From Qipengyuania citrea (GTDB taxonomy: Bacteria > Pseudomonadota > Alphaproteobacteria > Sphingomonadales > Sphingomonadaceae): a stretch of DNA of 64,000 nt. The notes under the pieces were generated by a model that was not told where the DNA came from, ran no database searches, and worked only from the letters and a program-made list of their open reading frames with translations. Positions 1 through 10,419 of the stretch are shown in pieces (positions within the stretch are counted from its first letter, which is position 1; each line of letters begins with the position of its first letter). A program made the position numbers and the translations under genes. Location of the stretch: NCBI RefSeq assembly GCF_009828015.1, contig NZ_WTYG01000001.1, positions 620,001 through 684,000 of the forward strand. Direction: 5' to 3'.

Positions 1-856
1 GCGCGATGGTGCCGCCGTGGCGCGGTTCCTGCGCTGGCTCGGCATCGAAGCGCCCAAGGGCGGCGTCGACGAGCTCGCCGCGGCGGCCAAGCTGCTCGAA
101 TTCCGCGAAGCGGGCGGCCTGCTCAAGGATGCGAGCTTCGACACGATCAGTGCCGCAGCGGGCCATGCCGCGCTGCCGCATTACAAGGTCGATGAAGACA
201 GCAATATCCCGATCCCGCCGTCGTCGATCTACCTCGTCGATTCGGGCGGCCAGTATCTCGACGGCACCACCGACATCACCCGTACCGTGTGGATCGGCCC
301 GGGCGAGCCCAGCGCCGAGATGGTCGAGCGCAACACGCGCGTGCTCAAGGGCCATATCCAGCTCGACATGCAGAAATTCCCCGATCGCACCACTGGCGGC
401 GCGCTCGATGCGCTGGCCCGGATGCATTTGTGGAACGGCGGGGTCGATTACGGCCACGGCACCGGGCATGGCGTCGGCAGCTTCCTTTCGGTCCACGAGG
501 GGCCGCAGCGGATCAGCAAGCCGGGCGGCGCCTTCCCCGGCACCGAAACCCCGCTGCGCGAGGGGATGATCCTGTCAAACGAGCCCGGTTACTACAAGCC
601 CGGCGAATACGGCATCCGGATCGAGAACCTCGTGCTGGTGGTCGATGCGGGTCTTGCGGACAGCGAGGGCAAGTATCTCGGCTTCGAAACGCTGACGATG
701 GTTCCGCTCGACCGGACGCTGGTCGACCGCGCGCTGCTCAGCGAGGCCGAGATCGGCTGGTGGAACGACTATCACACCGCGGTCTACGCCACGCTTGCCC
801 CGCAGCTCGAGGGCGATGATCTCGCCTGGCTCGAGGAGCAGTGCGCGCCCTTGTAG
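1..856 (+). CDS. Xaa-Pro aminopeptidase (M24B), 5' end outside window
   Basis: This is the C-terminal catalytic half of a creatinase/aminopeptidase-P fold enzyme that removes the N-terminal residue from peptides with proline in second position. The reading frame is open from base 2, so the true start lies upstream. The two-metal-site ligands are visible in order: Asp in VDSGGQY, Asp in TTDITRT, His in HGTGHGVG, Glu in SNEPGYY and Glu in IRIENLV. That set is complete, so the enzyme is probably active. Family members are about 600 residues with an N-terminal creatinase-like region, of which roughly 285 residues are seen here. It is likely cytoplasmic. The stop is TAG at 854-856 and the next gene follows after 62 bases. 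Confidence 0.93.
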   Translation, partial: RDGAAVARFLRWLGIEAPKGGVDELAAAAKLLEFREAGGLLKDASFDTISAAAGHAALPHYKVDEDSNIPIPPSSIYLVDSGGQYLDGTTDITRTVWIGPGEPSAEMVERNTRVLKGHIQLDMQKFPDRTTGGALDALARMHLWNGGVDYGHGTGHGVGSFLSVHEGPQRISKPGGAFPGTETPLREGMILSNEPGYYKPGEYGIRIENLVLVVDAGLADSEGKYLGFETLTMVPLDRTLVDRALLSEAEIGWWNDYHTAVYATLAPQLEGDDLAWLEEQCAPL

Positions 857-918
857 GCCAGATCATGTTCCCCTAATGTTCCGCCGGTCGCGAGTCGTTT
901 TCGACAAGGAGAGTGCAG

Positions 919-1314
919 ATGATCGGATATGTGACAGTGGGGACCAACGATCTCGAGCGGGCGGCTCGGTTCTACGATCCCATCGCGGCCGAACTGGGCG
1001 TGGGGCGGATGATGGATTTCGACAGCTTCATTGCTTGGGGCAATATGGACGGCGCGGCGGGTATCGCGGCGACCAAGCCGTTCGATGGCGAAGCGGCGAC
1101 CGTCGGCAATGGCACCATGGTGGCCCTGCAGGCGCAGGATCGCGATCAGGTGCAGCGGCTGTACGACATCGCGCTGGCCAACGGCGGCACCAGCGAGGGC
1201 GAACCCGGACCGCGCGGCGAGCCCGATGCCAATGGCATGGTGTTTTATGCCGCCTATTTCCGCGACCCGGATGGCAACAAGCTCAACGCCTTCCTGATGG
1301 ACAAGGCGGCCTGA
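919..1314 (+). CDS. VOC-superfamily (glyoxalase-like) protein
   Basis: A 131-residue single-domain vicinal-oxygen-chelate protein. The fold shows as GYVTVGTNDLERAARFYD at the N-terminus and YFRDPDGNKLNAF near the C-terminus, the usual end of a beta-alpha-beta-beta-beta module. The position that normally carries the first metal-binding His is occupied by the GYVT stretch, so it may not be a classical glyoxalase I and substrate cannot be named. ATG 919 is chosen because AAGGAG lies eight bases upstream. A GTG six bases earlier is in frame but sits inside the ribosome-binding region. It appears monocistronic. Confidence 0.85.
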   Translation: MIGYVTVGTNDLERAARFYDPIAAELGVGRMMDFDSFIAWGNMDGAAGIAATKPFDGEAATVGNGTMVALQAQDRDQVQRLYDIALANGGTSEGEPGPRGEPDANGMVFYAAYFRDPDGNKLNAFLMDKAA

Positions 1315-1512
1315 CGGGGCAATCGCGCCGACGCGCTTGCTGCGCGATGAACGCGGCCGGCGGCGTGATACCTTCCGTTACAATTCAGGCCAGGTTCGGG
1401 ATATTGCTGCGACATTGTCGGCCTAGAACAGGGACACGAGCTGCGGCGGGCCAGACCTCCCTCCCCTCAGACCCCGGTCCGTCGCAGCTCTCCAGACCTT
1501 TGGAGATATCCT

Positions 1513-2199
1513 ATGAACAAGACCATCCTTGCCCTTTCCGCCGCCGCACTGGCGCTGACCGGTACCACCGCGATCGCGCAGCACCGCGGGGCGCATAATC
1601 CCGATACCGATGGCAACGGCAGTGTCACGCTGACCGAAATGCAGGCCGCGAGCGCCGAACGTTTCGCCCGCATGGATGCCAATGGCGACGGCGTGATCGA
1701 CGCTGCCGACCGCCAGGCGCGCGGTGCCCAGATGTTCGCCCGCGCCGATGCCAATGGTGACGGCGAGCTCACCGCAGCCGAAATGCAGGCCGCCCGCGAG
1801 GCGCGCAAGGCCGATCGTCCCGAGCGCGGCGAACGCAGCGAACGGCGGGCCAAGCGCGGCGGTGACCGGACCGAACGGATGGCCCAGCGTTTCGCGCAGG
1901 CCGATACCGACAATTCGGGCGGCCTCTCGCAAGCCGAACTCGCCGCAATGCACGAAGCGCGCGGCGAACGCGGCAAGCGGGGCAACCGCGGCGGGAAGCG
2001 CGGCGGCATGTTCCTGAGCGCCGATGCCAATGGCGACCAGGCGATCAGCCGCGCCGAATTCGATGCCGCGGTGCAGGCACGTTTCGCCAAGCTCGACAGC
2101 GATGGCAATGGCGCGATCTCGGCCGAGGAGCGCGAAGCCCACAAGGCGGAACGCCGGGCCGAACGGCAGGCCAAGCGCGGCGAGCGCCGCGGCCAGTAA
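1513..2199 (+). CDS. Secreted EF-hand calcium-binding protein
   Basis: A 228-residue protein with an N-terminal signal peptide (hydrophobic core around residues 5-20, ending near AIAQ), so it is probably periplasmic. Six EF-hand-like loops of the DxDxDG/DxNxDG type follow, including DTDGNGSVT, DANGDGVID, DANGDGELT, DTDNSGG, DANGDQAIS and DSDGNGAIS. Arg/Lys/Glu-rich linkers separate the middle pairs, notably the repeated KRG and RGERSERR stretches. GGAG precedes the ATG by about seven bases. A two-component system starts 49 bases after its stop in the same direction, suggesting a shared or adjacent transcription unit. The bound ion and partner are not known from sequence. Confidence 0.88.
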   Translation: MNKTILALSAAALALTGTTAIAQHRGAHNPDTDGNGSVTLTEMQAASAERFARMDANGDGVIDAADRQARGAQMFARADANGDGELTAAEMQAAREARKADRPERGERSERRAKRGGDRTERMAQRFAQADTDNSGGLSQAELAAMHEARGERGKRGNRGGKRGGMFLSADANGDQAISRAEFDAAVQARFAKLDSDGNGAISAEEREAHKAERRAERQAKRGERRGQ

Positions 2200-2248
2200 C
2201 GCTTGATCGCATGGACCGCTGGACGGTAGGCGCGCAAGTGCAAGACCT

Positions 2249-2985
<737 letters not shown>

Positions 2986-2989
<4 letters not shown>

Positions 2990-4401
2990 CGCGGTTGCTG
3001 CCGCGCAGCCTGCTGGGCCAGGTCATGCTGGCACTGGCCGCGGCGCTGCTGATCGCACAGGCGATTTCGGCAGTCATGCTGTACCGGGCCGCATCCGAAC
3101 GGCGCGAGTTCGCACTGGCCAGTGCCGCCAGTTTCCAATTGCTGGCCGGCCAGCGGCGCGATCTGCGCGGCGAGCGGCGTGCCTCCGGCCCGCCCCGTCC
3201 AGTCACTCGCCGCATCCCCGGTGCCGAGCGCGGCCTGCGCCTTCCCCGCCGAATCCGCTTTACCGAGACGGCTGCCGTTCCGCTGCTTCCCGGCGAGAGC
3301 CGCAACCCCGCGCGCGAAGCCACCATAACCCAGCAGCTCGAACGGCAGGGGCTGGCCGTGGCCGAAGTGGTCGCGACCGAGCGCGCCGTATCGGCCGATC
3401 CGCTGATCGCGCAGTCCGCGGCCGATTCCCCCGAATGGCGCGAGCGGCTGCCCGCAAACCGCGAGACATTGCTGGTCGTGGGGCTGAGGCAGGCGGGCAG
3501 CGACGACTGGCAGGTCGCGCGCCTTGCCGTGCCACCGCCCGATCGCGGACCCGTGCGCTCGCTGGTGCTGCAGACGGTGATCCTGTTCCTCGTGCTGGTC
3601 GGCCTGCTCTATTTCGTCCTGCGGCGGATCACCCGCCCGCTGGCCACGCTGGCCGAGCGCACGCGGCGTTTCGGCAGCGGCGCGGTCCCCGGCGAGCCGC
3701 TCAGCCCGAGCGGCCCCGACGATGTCCGCCGGTTGATCCACGCGCATAATGCGATGGAGGCGCGGATCGGTTCGATGCTCGACGAGAAGGACGTCATGCT
3801 CGGGGCGATCGGCCACGACCTCAAGACCCCTCTGGCGGCGCTGCGCGTGCGCATCGAAAGCGTCGAGGACGAAGCCGCGCGGGCAAAGATGGCGGCCACG
3901 ATCGAGGACATCACCCGCACGCTCGACGAGATCCTTTCGCTCGCGCGGATCGGGCGCAGCGACGCCCCGCCCGAGATGACCGAACTGGGCGCGCTGGCCG
4001 CTTCGGTGATCGAGGAATTCGAGGACATGGGCCAGCCGGTCACGCTTGCCAGCGGGAGCCGCATCGCCGCGGCGGTCCATCTCACCTGGCTCAAGCGCGG
4101 GCTGCGCAACCTGGTCACCAATGCGCTGCGCTATGCCGGCACGGCGCACGTCAGCGTGCTGCGCGAGAACGGCATGGCGGTGCTGCGGGTGGAAGATGAC
4201 GGCCCCGGCATCCCCGAAGAGCGCATCCACGACATGCTCGAACCCTTCACGCGCGGCGAGGCCAGCCGCAATCGCGAAACGGGCGGGTCGGGGCTGGGGC
4301 TGACGCTAGCGCGTGCGGTGGCGGAACAGCACGGCGGCACGCTGTCGCTCGCCAATCGCGCGCAGGGCGGCCTGCGCGCCGAGATCCGCCTGCCGCTCTA
4401 G
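2986..4401 (+). CDS. HAMP-domain sensor histidine kinase
   Basis: A 471-residue inner-membrane kinase, partner of the regulator it overlaps. It has a transmembrane helix near residues 8-28, a periplasmic Arg-rich region of about 160 residues, a second transmembrane helix ([19 protein letters not shown]), then a HAMP linker. The H-box is [12 protein letters not shown], the N-box [10 protein letters not shown]1 DDGPGIPEE and G2 [11 protein letters not shown]. All catalytic boxes are present. The start is the ATG at 2986, which overlaps the preceding stop. The stop shares the CTAG at 4398-4401 with the convergent gene. The periplasmic sensor region resembles no domain I can name. Confidence 0.94.
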
Positions 4402-5972
4402 CGCATCAGGCCGCCGACCAGATTGCGGACGAAGCGGCCCGCGATGCTGCCGCCGAATTCGGTGGCGATCGTCCCCGCCGCAGAGGTTGCCGCAGTGCGC
4501 ACCGGATTGGCGCTGCTGGTCCGGCCCATCACCTTGGCCGCGATGATCGAGGCCGCGCTGCTGGCGGCGGCCCCTGCCGCGGCCTTGCCTGCACGCTCCC
4601 ACAGCGAAGTGGTCTTGCGGCTGCGCTTGCGCACTTCCTTCTCGCCCTTCTCGGCGACTTCCTCGGCAGTGGCGGCGGCGTCCGCGGCCTTGGCGGCAAG
4701 CACTTCCTCGGCGCTTTCACGATCGACCGCGACGTCGTATTTGCCATCGACCGCGCTCACTGAATTGACGATCGCGCGTTCCTTCTCGGTCACCGGGCCA
4801 AGACGCGATTGCGGAGGCTTGATCAGCGTCCGCTGCACCACGGTGGGCGCGCCGTCCCCGTCGAGCGTCGAGACCAGCGCCTCGCCCACCTTGAGTTCGG
4901 TGATCGCCTGCTCGACATCGAGTTCGGGATTGATGCGGAAGGTCTCCGCTGCCGCCTTGATGGCCCGCTGGTCGCGCGGGGTGAAGGCGCGCAGCGCATG
5001 CTGGACGCGGTTGCCCAGCTGGCCGGCGATCTTCTCGGGAATGTCCACCGGGTTCTGCGTGACGAAATAGACCCCGACGCCTTTCGAGCGGATCAGGCGG
5101 ACGACCTGTTCGACCTTGTCTTCGAGGGCTTCGGGCGCATCATCGAAGAGAAGGTGCGCTTCATCGAAGAAGAACACCAGTTTCGGCTTGTCCGGGTCGC
5201 CCACTTCGGGGAGGCTCTCGAACAGTTCGGCGAGCAGCCACAGCAGGAAGGTGGCATAGAGCTTGGGCGCGCGCATCAGCTTGCTCGCGGCGAGCACGTT
5301 GATGACGCCGCGACCCTGCGCATCGCATGCGAGAAAATCGTCGATTTCCAGCGCAGGCTCGCCGAAGAACCTGTCGGCGCCCTGGCTCTCGAAGCTGAGC
5401 AGCTGGCGCTGGATCGCGCCGACGCTCTGTTTGGCCACATTGCCATATTTGCCCGACAGGTCTTTCGCATTGTCGTAGGCATAGGCCAGCATCGACTGCA
5501 GATCGCCCAGGTCGAGCAGCAGCAACCCGTTGTCGTCGGCATAGCGGAAGACGATGTTGAGCACGCCTTCCTGCGTCTCGTTCAGGTCGAGCAGCCGTGC
5601 GAGCAGCATCGGCCCCATTTCCGAGATGGTGGTGCGGATCGGGAAGCCCTGTTCGCCGTACAGGTCCCAGAACACCGCGGCGTTGTCGGCATAGGCGTAA
5701 TCGTCCATGCCCAGTTCCTGTGCGCGCGCCTCGAGCTTGTCGGCATGCTTGAATTGCGGCGATCCCGCCAGCGAGACCCCGGCGAGGTCACCCTTCACAT
5801 CGGCGACGAACACCGGCACCCCCTGCGCCGAAAAGCTTTCGGCAAGGCCCTGCAGTGTCACCGTTTTCCCGGTCCCGGTGGCGCCCGCGATCAACCCGTG
5901 CCGATTGGCCTGGTCGAGCCGCAGGTGCTGGCGCTGGCCATTCGCGCCCAGTCCCAGAAAAATCTCGCTCAT
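4398..5972 (-). CDS. DUF853 / HerA-like P-loop ATPase
   Basis: A 524-residue protein of the HerA-related helicase-like family often annotated DUF853 (E. coli YjgR type). Walker A is GATGTGKT at residues 30-37; Walker B is [12 protein letters not shown], followed by ITQNPVD-like sensor sequence ([11 protein letters not shown]). The C-terminus has a Glu/Lys-rich segment and a short Ala-rich hydrophobic stretch. The molecular role of this family is not firmly established; an ATP-driven nucleic-acid or protein-remodelling function is inferred from the HerA fold. ATG 5972 is chosen; an in-frame ATG five codons upstream is possible. It diverges from pabBC and is convergent with the kinase, sharing overlapping stop codons. 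Confidence 0.9.
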   Translation of the reverse strand: MSEIFLGLGANGQRQHLRLDQANRHGLIAGATGTGKTVTLQGLAESFSAQGVPVFVADVKGDLAGVSLAGSPQFKHADKLEARAQELGMDDYAYADNAAVFWDLYGEQGFPIRTTISEMGPMLLARLLDLNETQEGVLNIVFRYADDNGLLLLDLGDLQSMLAYAYDNAKDLSGKYGNVAKQSVGAIQRQLLSFESQGADRFFGEPALEIDDFLACDAQGRGVINVLAASKLMRAPKLYATFLLWLLAELFESLPEVGDPDKPKLVFFFDEAHLLFDDAPEALEDKVEQVVRLIRSKGVGVYFVTQNPVDIPEKIAGQLGNRVQHALRAFTPRDQRAIKAAAETFRINPELDVEQAITELKVGEALVSTLDGDGAPTVVQRTLIKPPQSRLGPVTEKERAIVNSVSAVDGKYDVAVDRESAEEVLAAKAADAAATAEEVAEKGEKEVRKRSRKTTSLWERAGKAAAGAAASSAASIIAAKVMGRTSSANPVRTAATSAAGTIATEFGGSIAGRFVRNLVGGLMR

Positions 5973-6085
5973 GCACTCAATCCCCATTCCGCAGGCCCGC
6001 CGATGCCGGCCATCTGACGCAGCCTTGTGGGTGCGGTCAAGCAATCCCTCGACAGGCGCTGCGCTTGCGGTAAAGGCTGGCACCG

Positions 6086-7900
6086 ATGGCGGAACGGCAG
6101 CCCTTTGTCCTGCTCGACGATGCGCGTGAAACGGGCGCAGCCGATGCCTTGCTGTTCGAAAACCCGCGCCGGGTCTTCGTCGCCCACCGTCCCGAACAGG
6201 TCGCCCGGGCGCTTGCCGATGCCGATGACGCGCGCCGCGAAGGCGGCGAGCTGGCGGGCTATATCGCCTATGAGGCCGGGCTCGCGCTCGAAGACCGGTT
6301 GGCCGACCGCGCGGCGGTGCGCAGCGGCGGTGCGGGTCCGCTGGTGTGGCTGGGCCTGTTCGGCGAACCGGTCCGGATCCCCGCTGACGAAATGCCGCAC
6401 TGGCTGGCGGCGCGCGCACCGGGTGGCGGCAGCGTCGGCCCGCTGGAACCGCAGCTTTCGCCCGGCGGCTATGCGCAGGCCTTCGCGCAGTTGCAGGAGG
6501 CGATCCGCGCGGGCGATATCTACCAGGCCAATCTGACTTTCCCGTTGGCGGGCGGTTTCTCGGGCGATCCGCTGGGCCTCTATGCCGCGCTCAGGCCCGC
6601 GGCGCAGGCCGGTTACGGCGGCGTGGTCTTCGACGGCGCGCACTGGCTGCTCAGCCTCAGCCCCGAACTGTTCGTGTCGCTCAAGGACGGCGAGGCCAAG
6701 GCCAAGCCGATGAAGGGCACGCGCCCCCGCGGCGAAGATAGCGCCGCGGACGAAGCGCTGGCGGGCGAGCTGACCGCTTCGGTCAAGGACAAGGCCGAAA
6801 ACCTGATGATCGTCGACCTGATGCGCAACGACCTGTCGCGCGTCGCGGAAGCGGGCAGCGTGCGCGTCGACAATCCGTTCGCGGTCGAGAGCTACCCGAC
6901 GGTGCACCAGATGGTCAGCGTGGTGCGCGCGCGGCTCAAGCCGGAATGCGGCGCAGCCGATCTCGTGCGTGCACTGTTCCCCTGCGGATCGATTACCGGC
7001 GCCCCCAAGATCCGCGCGATGGAATTGATCGACGCCGCCGAACGCGACCCGCGCGGGCCCTATTGCGGCGCGATCGGGCGGATCGGCGCGGGGGGCGACG
7101 CCGCCTTCAACGTCGCGATCCGGACGCTGCGGCTGACCGAGATAGAAAACGCCCGCGGCAAGGCCGTGCTGGGTGTCGGCGGGGCGATCGTCGCCGACAG
7201 CGAGCCGCGCACCGAATGGCGCGAAGCGCTGCTCAAGGGCGCTTTCGCGCGCACGTCCTCGCCCGCGCACCAGGCCGCGCAATTCGACCTGATCGAAACC
7301 ATGCGCTTCGTCCCCGAAACCGGGATCGCCATGCTCGAGACCCATCTCGAACGGCTGAAGGCGAGCGCTGGAGAACTGGGCTTCTCCTTCGACCGGCACG
7401 ATGCCCGCAACCAGCTGCACGCGCTGTGTTTCGTGCTGGAGAAGCCAAGCCGCGTGCGCCTGCTTGCTGCGCGTTCGGGTGCGATCGCGCTCGAGGCGCA
7501 GGACATGCCCGCGCCCTGGGGCGACCCGGCCCGCTGCATAATCCTGCCGCTGCCCGTCGATCCCGGCGACTGGCGGCTGCGCCACAAGTCCAGCGACCGC
7601 GGGTTCTACGACGAAGCGCGCCGCGTGGCGCAGGCACATGACGCCGACGAGGCGCTGTTCGTACGCGAGGACGGCCTGCTCACCGAAGGCAGCGTGACCA
7701 ACATCTTCGTCCCCAGCCCCGACGGAGTGCTGCTGACCCCGCCCGCCCGGCTGGGCCTGCTGCCCGGTGTCTTCCGCCGGACACTGATCGAGGAAGGCCG
7801 CGCGCGCGAAACGGAAGTGCGAATCGAGGACCTCGCGGGCGGCTTCATGCTCGGCAATGCGCTGCGGCTGATGATGGATGCGCGGCTGGTCGGCGAATGA
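6086..7900 (+). CDS. pabB: Aminodeoxychorismate synthase component I fused to aminodeoxychorismate lyase
   Basis: A 604-residue bifunctional folate enzyme. Residues 1 to about 385 are a chorismate-binding (PabB) domain, with [12 protein letters not shown] near residue 205, [15 protein letters not shown] and [13 protein letters not shown]. From about residue 395 a class IV aminotransferase (PabC-like lyase) domain follows, with the expected PLP lysine in [12 protein letters not shown] and the substrate loop [10 protein letters not shown]. Together the domains would turn chorismate plus ammonia (from a separate PabA) into 4-aminobenzoate and pyruvate. Such PabBC fusions are common in alphaproteobacteria. 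No pabA is seen in the window. It is divergent from the DUF853 gene with 113 bases between starts. Confidence 0.94.
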   Translation: MAERQPFVLLDDARETGAADALLFENPRRVFVAHRPEQVARALADADDARREGGELAGYIAYEAGLALEDRLADRAAVRSGGAGPLVWLGLFGEPVRIPADEMPHWLAARAPGGGSVGPLEPQLSPGGYAQAFAQLQEAIRAGDIYQANLTFPLAGGFSGDPLGLYAALRPAAQAGYGGVVFDGAHWLLSLSPELFVSLKDGEAKAKPMKGTRPRGEDSAADEALAGELTASVKDKAENLMIVDLMRNDLSRVAEAGSVRVDNPFAVESYPTVHQMVSVVRARLKPECGAADLVRALFPCGSITGAPKIRAMELIDAAERDPRGPYCGAIGRIGAGGDAAFNVAIRTLRLTEIENARGKAVLGVGGAIVADSEPRTEWREALLKGAFARTSSPAHQAAQFDLIETMRFVPETGIAMLETHLERLKASAGELGFSFDRHDARNQLHALCFVLEKPSRVRLLAARSGAIALEAQDMPAPWGDPARCIILPLPVDPGDWRLRHKSSDRGFYDEARRVAQAHDADEALFVREDGLLTEGSVTNIFVPSPDGVLLTPPARLGLLPGVFRRTLIEEGRARETEVRIEDLAGGFMLGNALRLMMDARLVGE

Positions 7901-7967
7901 CGCCCGCACGCCTGCCGCTTGTCGCGCGGCAGGTTTTTCTCCAAGGACGGCGCATCCCTCCCCCTAC

Positions 7968-7995
7968 GGCCCTTCGACACGCTCGGGGCGAACGG
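7968..7995 (+). repeat. Possible interspersed repeat copy (CCTTCGAC...GAACGG type)
   Basis: The short sequence CCTTCGACACGCTCGGGGCG followed by AACGG lies between pabBC and the RluA gene. It resembles a short imperfect-palindrome element that I recall as dispersed in sphingomonad and other proteobacterial intergenic regions (consensus roughly CCCTTCGAC-AGGCTCAGG-CGAACGG). The identification rests on recalled resemblance; only one copy is seen in this window. Confidence 0.4.
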
Positions 7996-8003
7996 AAAGC
8001 TCT

Positions 8004-8660
8004 ATGTCCCATATCCCCATCCTGTTCGAAGACGGCGAAGCGCTGGTCATCAACAAGCCTTCCGGGCTGCCGATCGAACGCCCCCGCCGCGGCGGGGCCT
8101 CGCTCGAGGACCATTTCGAGGAATTGAAGCTGGGTTTCCAGCGCGCGCCCATGCCCGTGCACCGGATCGATACCGATACCAGCGGGTGCCTGCTGCTGGC
8201 GCGCAACGCCAAGGCGCTCAAGCGCTTTGCCAAGGCGTTCGAGGAACGCCTGGTCGAGAAGCGCTATCTCGGGGTGCTGTCGGGCGTGCCCGCCGATAGC
8301 GAAGGCACGATCGAACTGTCGCTGTCCAAGATCAGCAGCGCGGAAAAGGGCTGGCGGATGATCGCCGCGAAAAAGGGCAAGCCCTCGATCACCCACTGGC
8401 GGGTGCTGGCCGAGCACGGTGGACACACGCTGGTGGAATTCCGCCCCGAAACCGGGCGAACGCACCAGATCCGCGTGCATTGCCAGGCGGGGCTGAACCT
8501 GCCGCTGCTGGGCGACCCGGTCTATGGCAATGGCAAGGGCGCGCCGCGCACCATGCTGCATGCCGCGGCGCTGACCGTGCCGCGCACGGGCAAGCCGCCG
8601 ATCGATGCCGCCGCCCCGCTGCCGCGCGATTTCGCCGCGCTCGGCTTTGCCGATGGGTAA
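8004..8660 (+). CDS. RluA-family RNA pseudouridine synthase
   Basis: A 218-residue enzyme that isomerises specific uridines in rRNA or tRNA. The family signature HRIDTDTSGCLLL contains the catalytic Asp56, and RTHQIRVHC is the second conserved block. It has no S4 domain, and its length suits the short RluA/RluE-like branch or TruC; the target base cannot be read from sequence. ATG 8004 is the first plausible start after a repeat-like intergenic segment. Its stop overlaps the start of arfB by eight bases, so the two are co-translated: an RNA-modification enzyme with a ribosome rescue factor. Confidence 0.93.
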   Translation: MSHIPILFEDGEALVINKPSGLPIERPRRGGASLEDHFEELKLGFQRAPMPVHRIDTDTSGCLLLARNAKALKRFAKAFEERLVEKRYLGVLSGVPADSEGTIELSLSKISSAEKGWRMIAAKKGKPSITHWRVLAEHGGHTLVEFRPETGRTHQIRVHCQAGLNLPLLGDPVYGNGKGAPRTMLHAAALTVPRTGKPPIDAAAPLPRDFAALGFADG

Positions 8661-9057
8661 GATTGCCGACCGGGCACTCGAAATCGCCGAAGAGAAGTTC
8701 ATCGCTTCCTCCGGCCCCGGTGGGCAGAACGTCAACAAGGTCGCAACCTCGGTCCAGCTGCGGGTGGACGTCTTCCAGATCGGCCTGCCGCCCGAGGCTT
8801 TCGAACGGCTGAAGGACATCGCGGGAAGCAAGCTGACCAAGAATGGCGAGATCGTCTTTACCGCCAACGAATACCGCACGCAGGAGCAGAACCGCGAGGC
8901 CGCGCGCGAACGGCTGGTGGCGCTGCTCCACGAGGCGCTGAACCCGCCGCGCAAGCGAAAGAAGAGCCGGGTTAACCGCGTGGGCAAGGTCAAGCGGCTG
9001 AAGGCGAAGAAGGTCCGCGGCGATGTCAAAGCCAAGCGCGGCAAGGTGGACTGGTAG
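8653..9057 (+). CDS. arfB: Alternative ribosome-rescue peptidyl-tRNA hydrolase ArfB
   Basis: A 134-residue release-factor-like protein (YaeJ family). It hydrolyses peptidyl-tRNA on ribosomes stalled on non-stop mRNA. The catalytic GGQ is at residues 23-25 in SSGPGGQNVNK. The C-terminal tail is strongly basic and Lys/Arg-rich (RKRKKSRVNR, KRLKAKKVRG), as needed to enter the empty mRNA channel. It lacks the codon-recognition domains of RF1/RF2, consistent with its length. It starts inside the end of the upstream pseudouridine synthase gene. Confidence 0.93.
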   Translation: MGKIADRALEIAEEKFIASSGPGGQNVNKVATSVQLRVDVFQIGLPPEAFERLKDIAGSKLTKNGEIVFTANEYRTQEQNREAARERLVALLHEALNPPRKRKKSRVNRVGKVKRLKAKKVRGDVKAKRGKVDW

Positions 9058-9245
9058 GATAATGCAAAGGCCCGCCCGCCCGCGCAGCGCCGCCGGGGGG
9101 TCGACCGGCAGCGCAATTTGCGCCGCCGGATGCTTGACTTTCGCGCGTGAATCGCCCAATGGCCGCGCCGGAACGGCGGTGCTGTGCGCGCCGCCCTTGT
9201 TTTTTCGGGCCCGACCGGCCCCTTTCAGATCTTTAGGAACACGCC

Positions 9246-9413
9246 ATGGCGAAGCCCGCAACCGTCAAGATCAAGCTCGTCTCGACTGCCGATACGGGCT
9301 TCTACTACGTGACCAAGAAGAACCCGCGCAACCACACGGAAAAGTTCACCTTCCGCAAGTACGATCCGGTTGCCCGCAAGCACGTCGAATTCAAGGAAGC
9401 GAAGATCAAGTAA
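9246..9413 (+). CDS. rpmG: 50S ribosomal protein L33
   Basis: A 55-residue ribosomal protein of the large subunit, the standard L33 length. It begins [19 protein letters not shown] and ends [11 protein letters not shown]. There are no CxxC zinc pairs, so it is the zinc-independent (C-minus) form. AGGA precedes the ATG by about eight bases. The 188-base gap upstream holds a TTGACT at 9134-9139 that could be a -35 box, without a convincing -10 partner. It is followed by lolA in the same direction. Confidence 0.96.
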   Translation: MAKPATVKIKLVSTADTGFYYVTKKNPRNHTEKFTFRKYDPVARKHVEFKEAKIK

Positions 9414-9487
9414 GGCGCGCCTTGCTGAACCGCGGGAACGCAGTTGGTTCAGTGATGGTTCAACGCTCCGTGTCTATCAGCAGGAGC

Positions 9488-10150
9488 ATGAGCACCTTGT
9501 CTTCGAAATCGAACAAAACGATCCGCGCCGCGCTGGCTCTTTCGCTGGCTGCGGCGCTTCCCGTATCGGCCGCGCTTACGCCTGCGCCCGCGGTGGCGGC
9601 CGAAGGCGATCTCGATCGCGCGGTGACCGCGCTGCGCGGGATTTCCACCATGAAGGCCGATTTCGTCCAGACCGACCGCAGCGGCCAGACGGTCCGCGGC
9701 GTGATGACGCTCAAGCGTCCCGGCAAGATCCGCTTCGAATACGAAAAGGGCGTTCCCATGCTCGTCGTGTCGAACGGCAAGTCGATGTACATGGTCGATT
9801 ACGAGGTCAATCAGGTCCAGCGCTGGCCGATCAGCAATTCGCCGCTGGGGGCGTTGCTCGACCCCAGCCGCGACGTGAAACGGTATGGCAAGCTGGTCCC
9901 GACCAGCCATCCCGATGTGGTCAGCGTCGAGGTGCGCGACACCAAGCGCCCCGAATTCGGCGTGATCACGCTGATTTTCGCACGGGACCGCGCCGCGCCC
10001 GGCGGGCTGCGGCTGACGCATTGGGTCTCGCTCGATTCGCAGAATCACCGGACCACGGTGCAGCTCGCCAACCAGCGCTATGGCGTCGCGGTGGCGGACA
10101 GCGCGTTCACCTTCCGTGATCCGCGCCGTTCATCCCGTCGCCCGGGATAA
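9488..10150 (+). CDS. lolA: Outer-membrane lipoprotein carrier protein LolA family
   Basis: A periplasmic chaperone of about 220 residues that would carry mature lipoproteins from the LolCDE release complex to the outer membrane. An N-terminal signal peptide (hydrophobic AALALSLAAALPVSA) is followed by the LolA start pattern: a short helix with LRGISTMKADFVQTDRSG, then GVMTLKRPGKIRFEYE, the diagnostic beta-strand block. The start is uncertain. ATG 9488 fits a normal signal peptide, but AGGAG is only one base upstream; an in-frame ATG at 9455 would add eleven residues. Confidence 0.88.
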   Translation: MSTLSSKSNKTIRAALALSLAAALPVSAALTPAPAVAAEGDLDRAVTALRGISTMKADFVQTDRSGQTVRGVMTLKRPGKIRFEYEKGVPMLVVSNGKSMYMVDYEVNQVQRWPISNSPLGALLDPSRDVKRYGKLVPTSHPDVVSVEVRDTKRPEFGVITLIFARDRAAPGGLRLTHWVSLDSQNHRTTVQLANQRYGVAVADSAFTFRDPRRSSRRPG

Positions 10151-10271
10151 ACGGCCTCGCGGCGAACGGTGCGCGGTGTGCGATATCCCGCGACGGTGCG
10201 TTCATAGAACAGCAATCGGCCCCGGCCTAATTTAACCATCACGAGACGACACGAAGCGGGTTTCCCCCCTG

Positions 10272-10362
10272 TTGACCCCTTCGATCCGGTTCATCTCGTA
10301 CCAAGCGTGACGAACGCTCACAGGAAACCCCCGCACCAATGCCCCCGGTGCGGGGGTTTTTT
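10272..10362 (+). ncRNA. Possible short transcription unit ending in a strong terminator
   Basis: The 269-base gap between lolA and the alkaline phosphatase contains TTGACC (10272-10277), a weak -10 candidate 17 bases later, a small hairpin (AGCGT/ACGCT at 10304-10318) and then a strong terminator. This could be a small RNA or simply the distal end of the lolA transcript. There is no recognised RNA family. Confidence 0.2.
10328..10362 (+). terminator. Rho-independent terminator
   Basis: A perfect ten-base-pair stem, CCCCCGCACC (10328-10337) with GGTGCGGGGG (10347-10356), has a nine-base loop and is followed by six T residues. It reads on the plus strand and would end the lolA transcript or a short RNA. 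In reverse the tract is only three T, so it would serve the phosphatase gene less well. Confidence 0.9.
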
Positions 10363-10419
10363 GTGTCTTGGCGCCGTGCGGGTGGCGGCCCGGACGCAAG
10401 GTCCGGGCCGCGCCGCCGA

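Noticed and set aside
5969-7909. A 646-codon minus-strand frame opposite pabBC
   Set aside because: It mirrors pabBC codons and lacks any recognisable domain.
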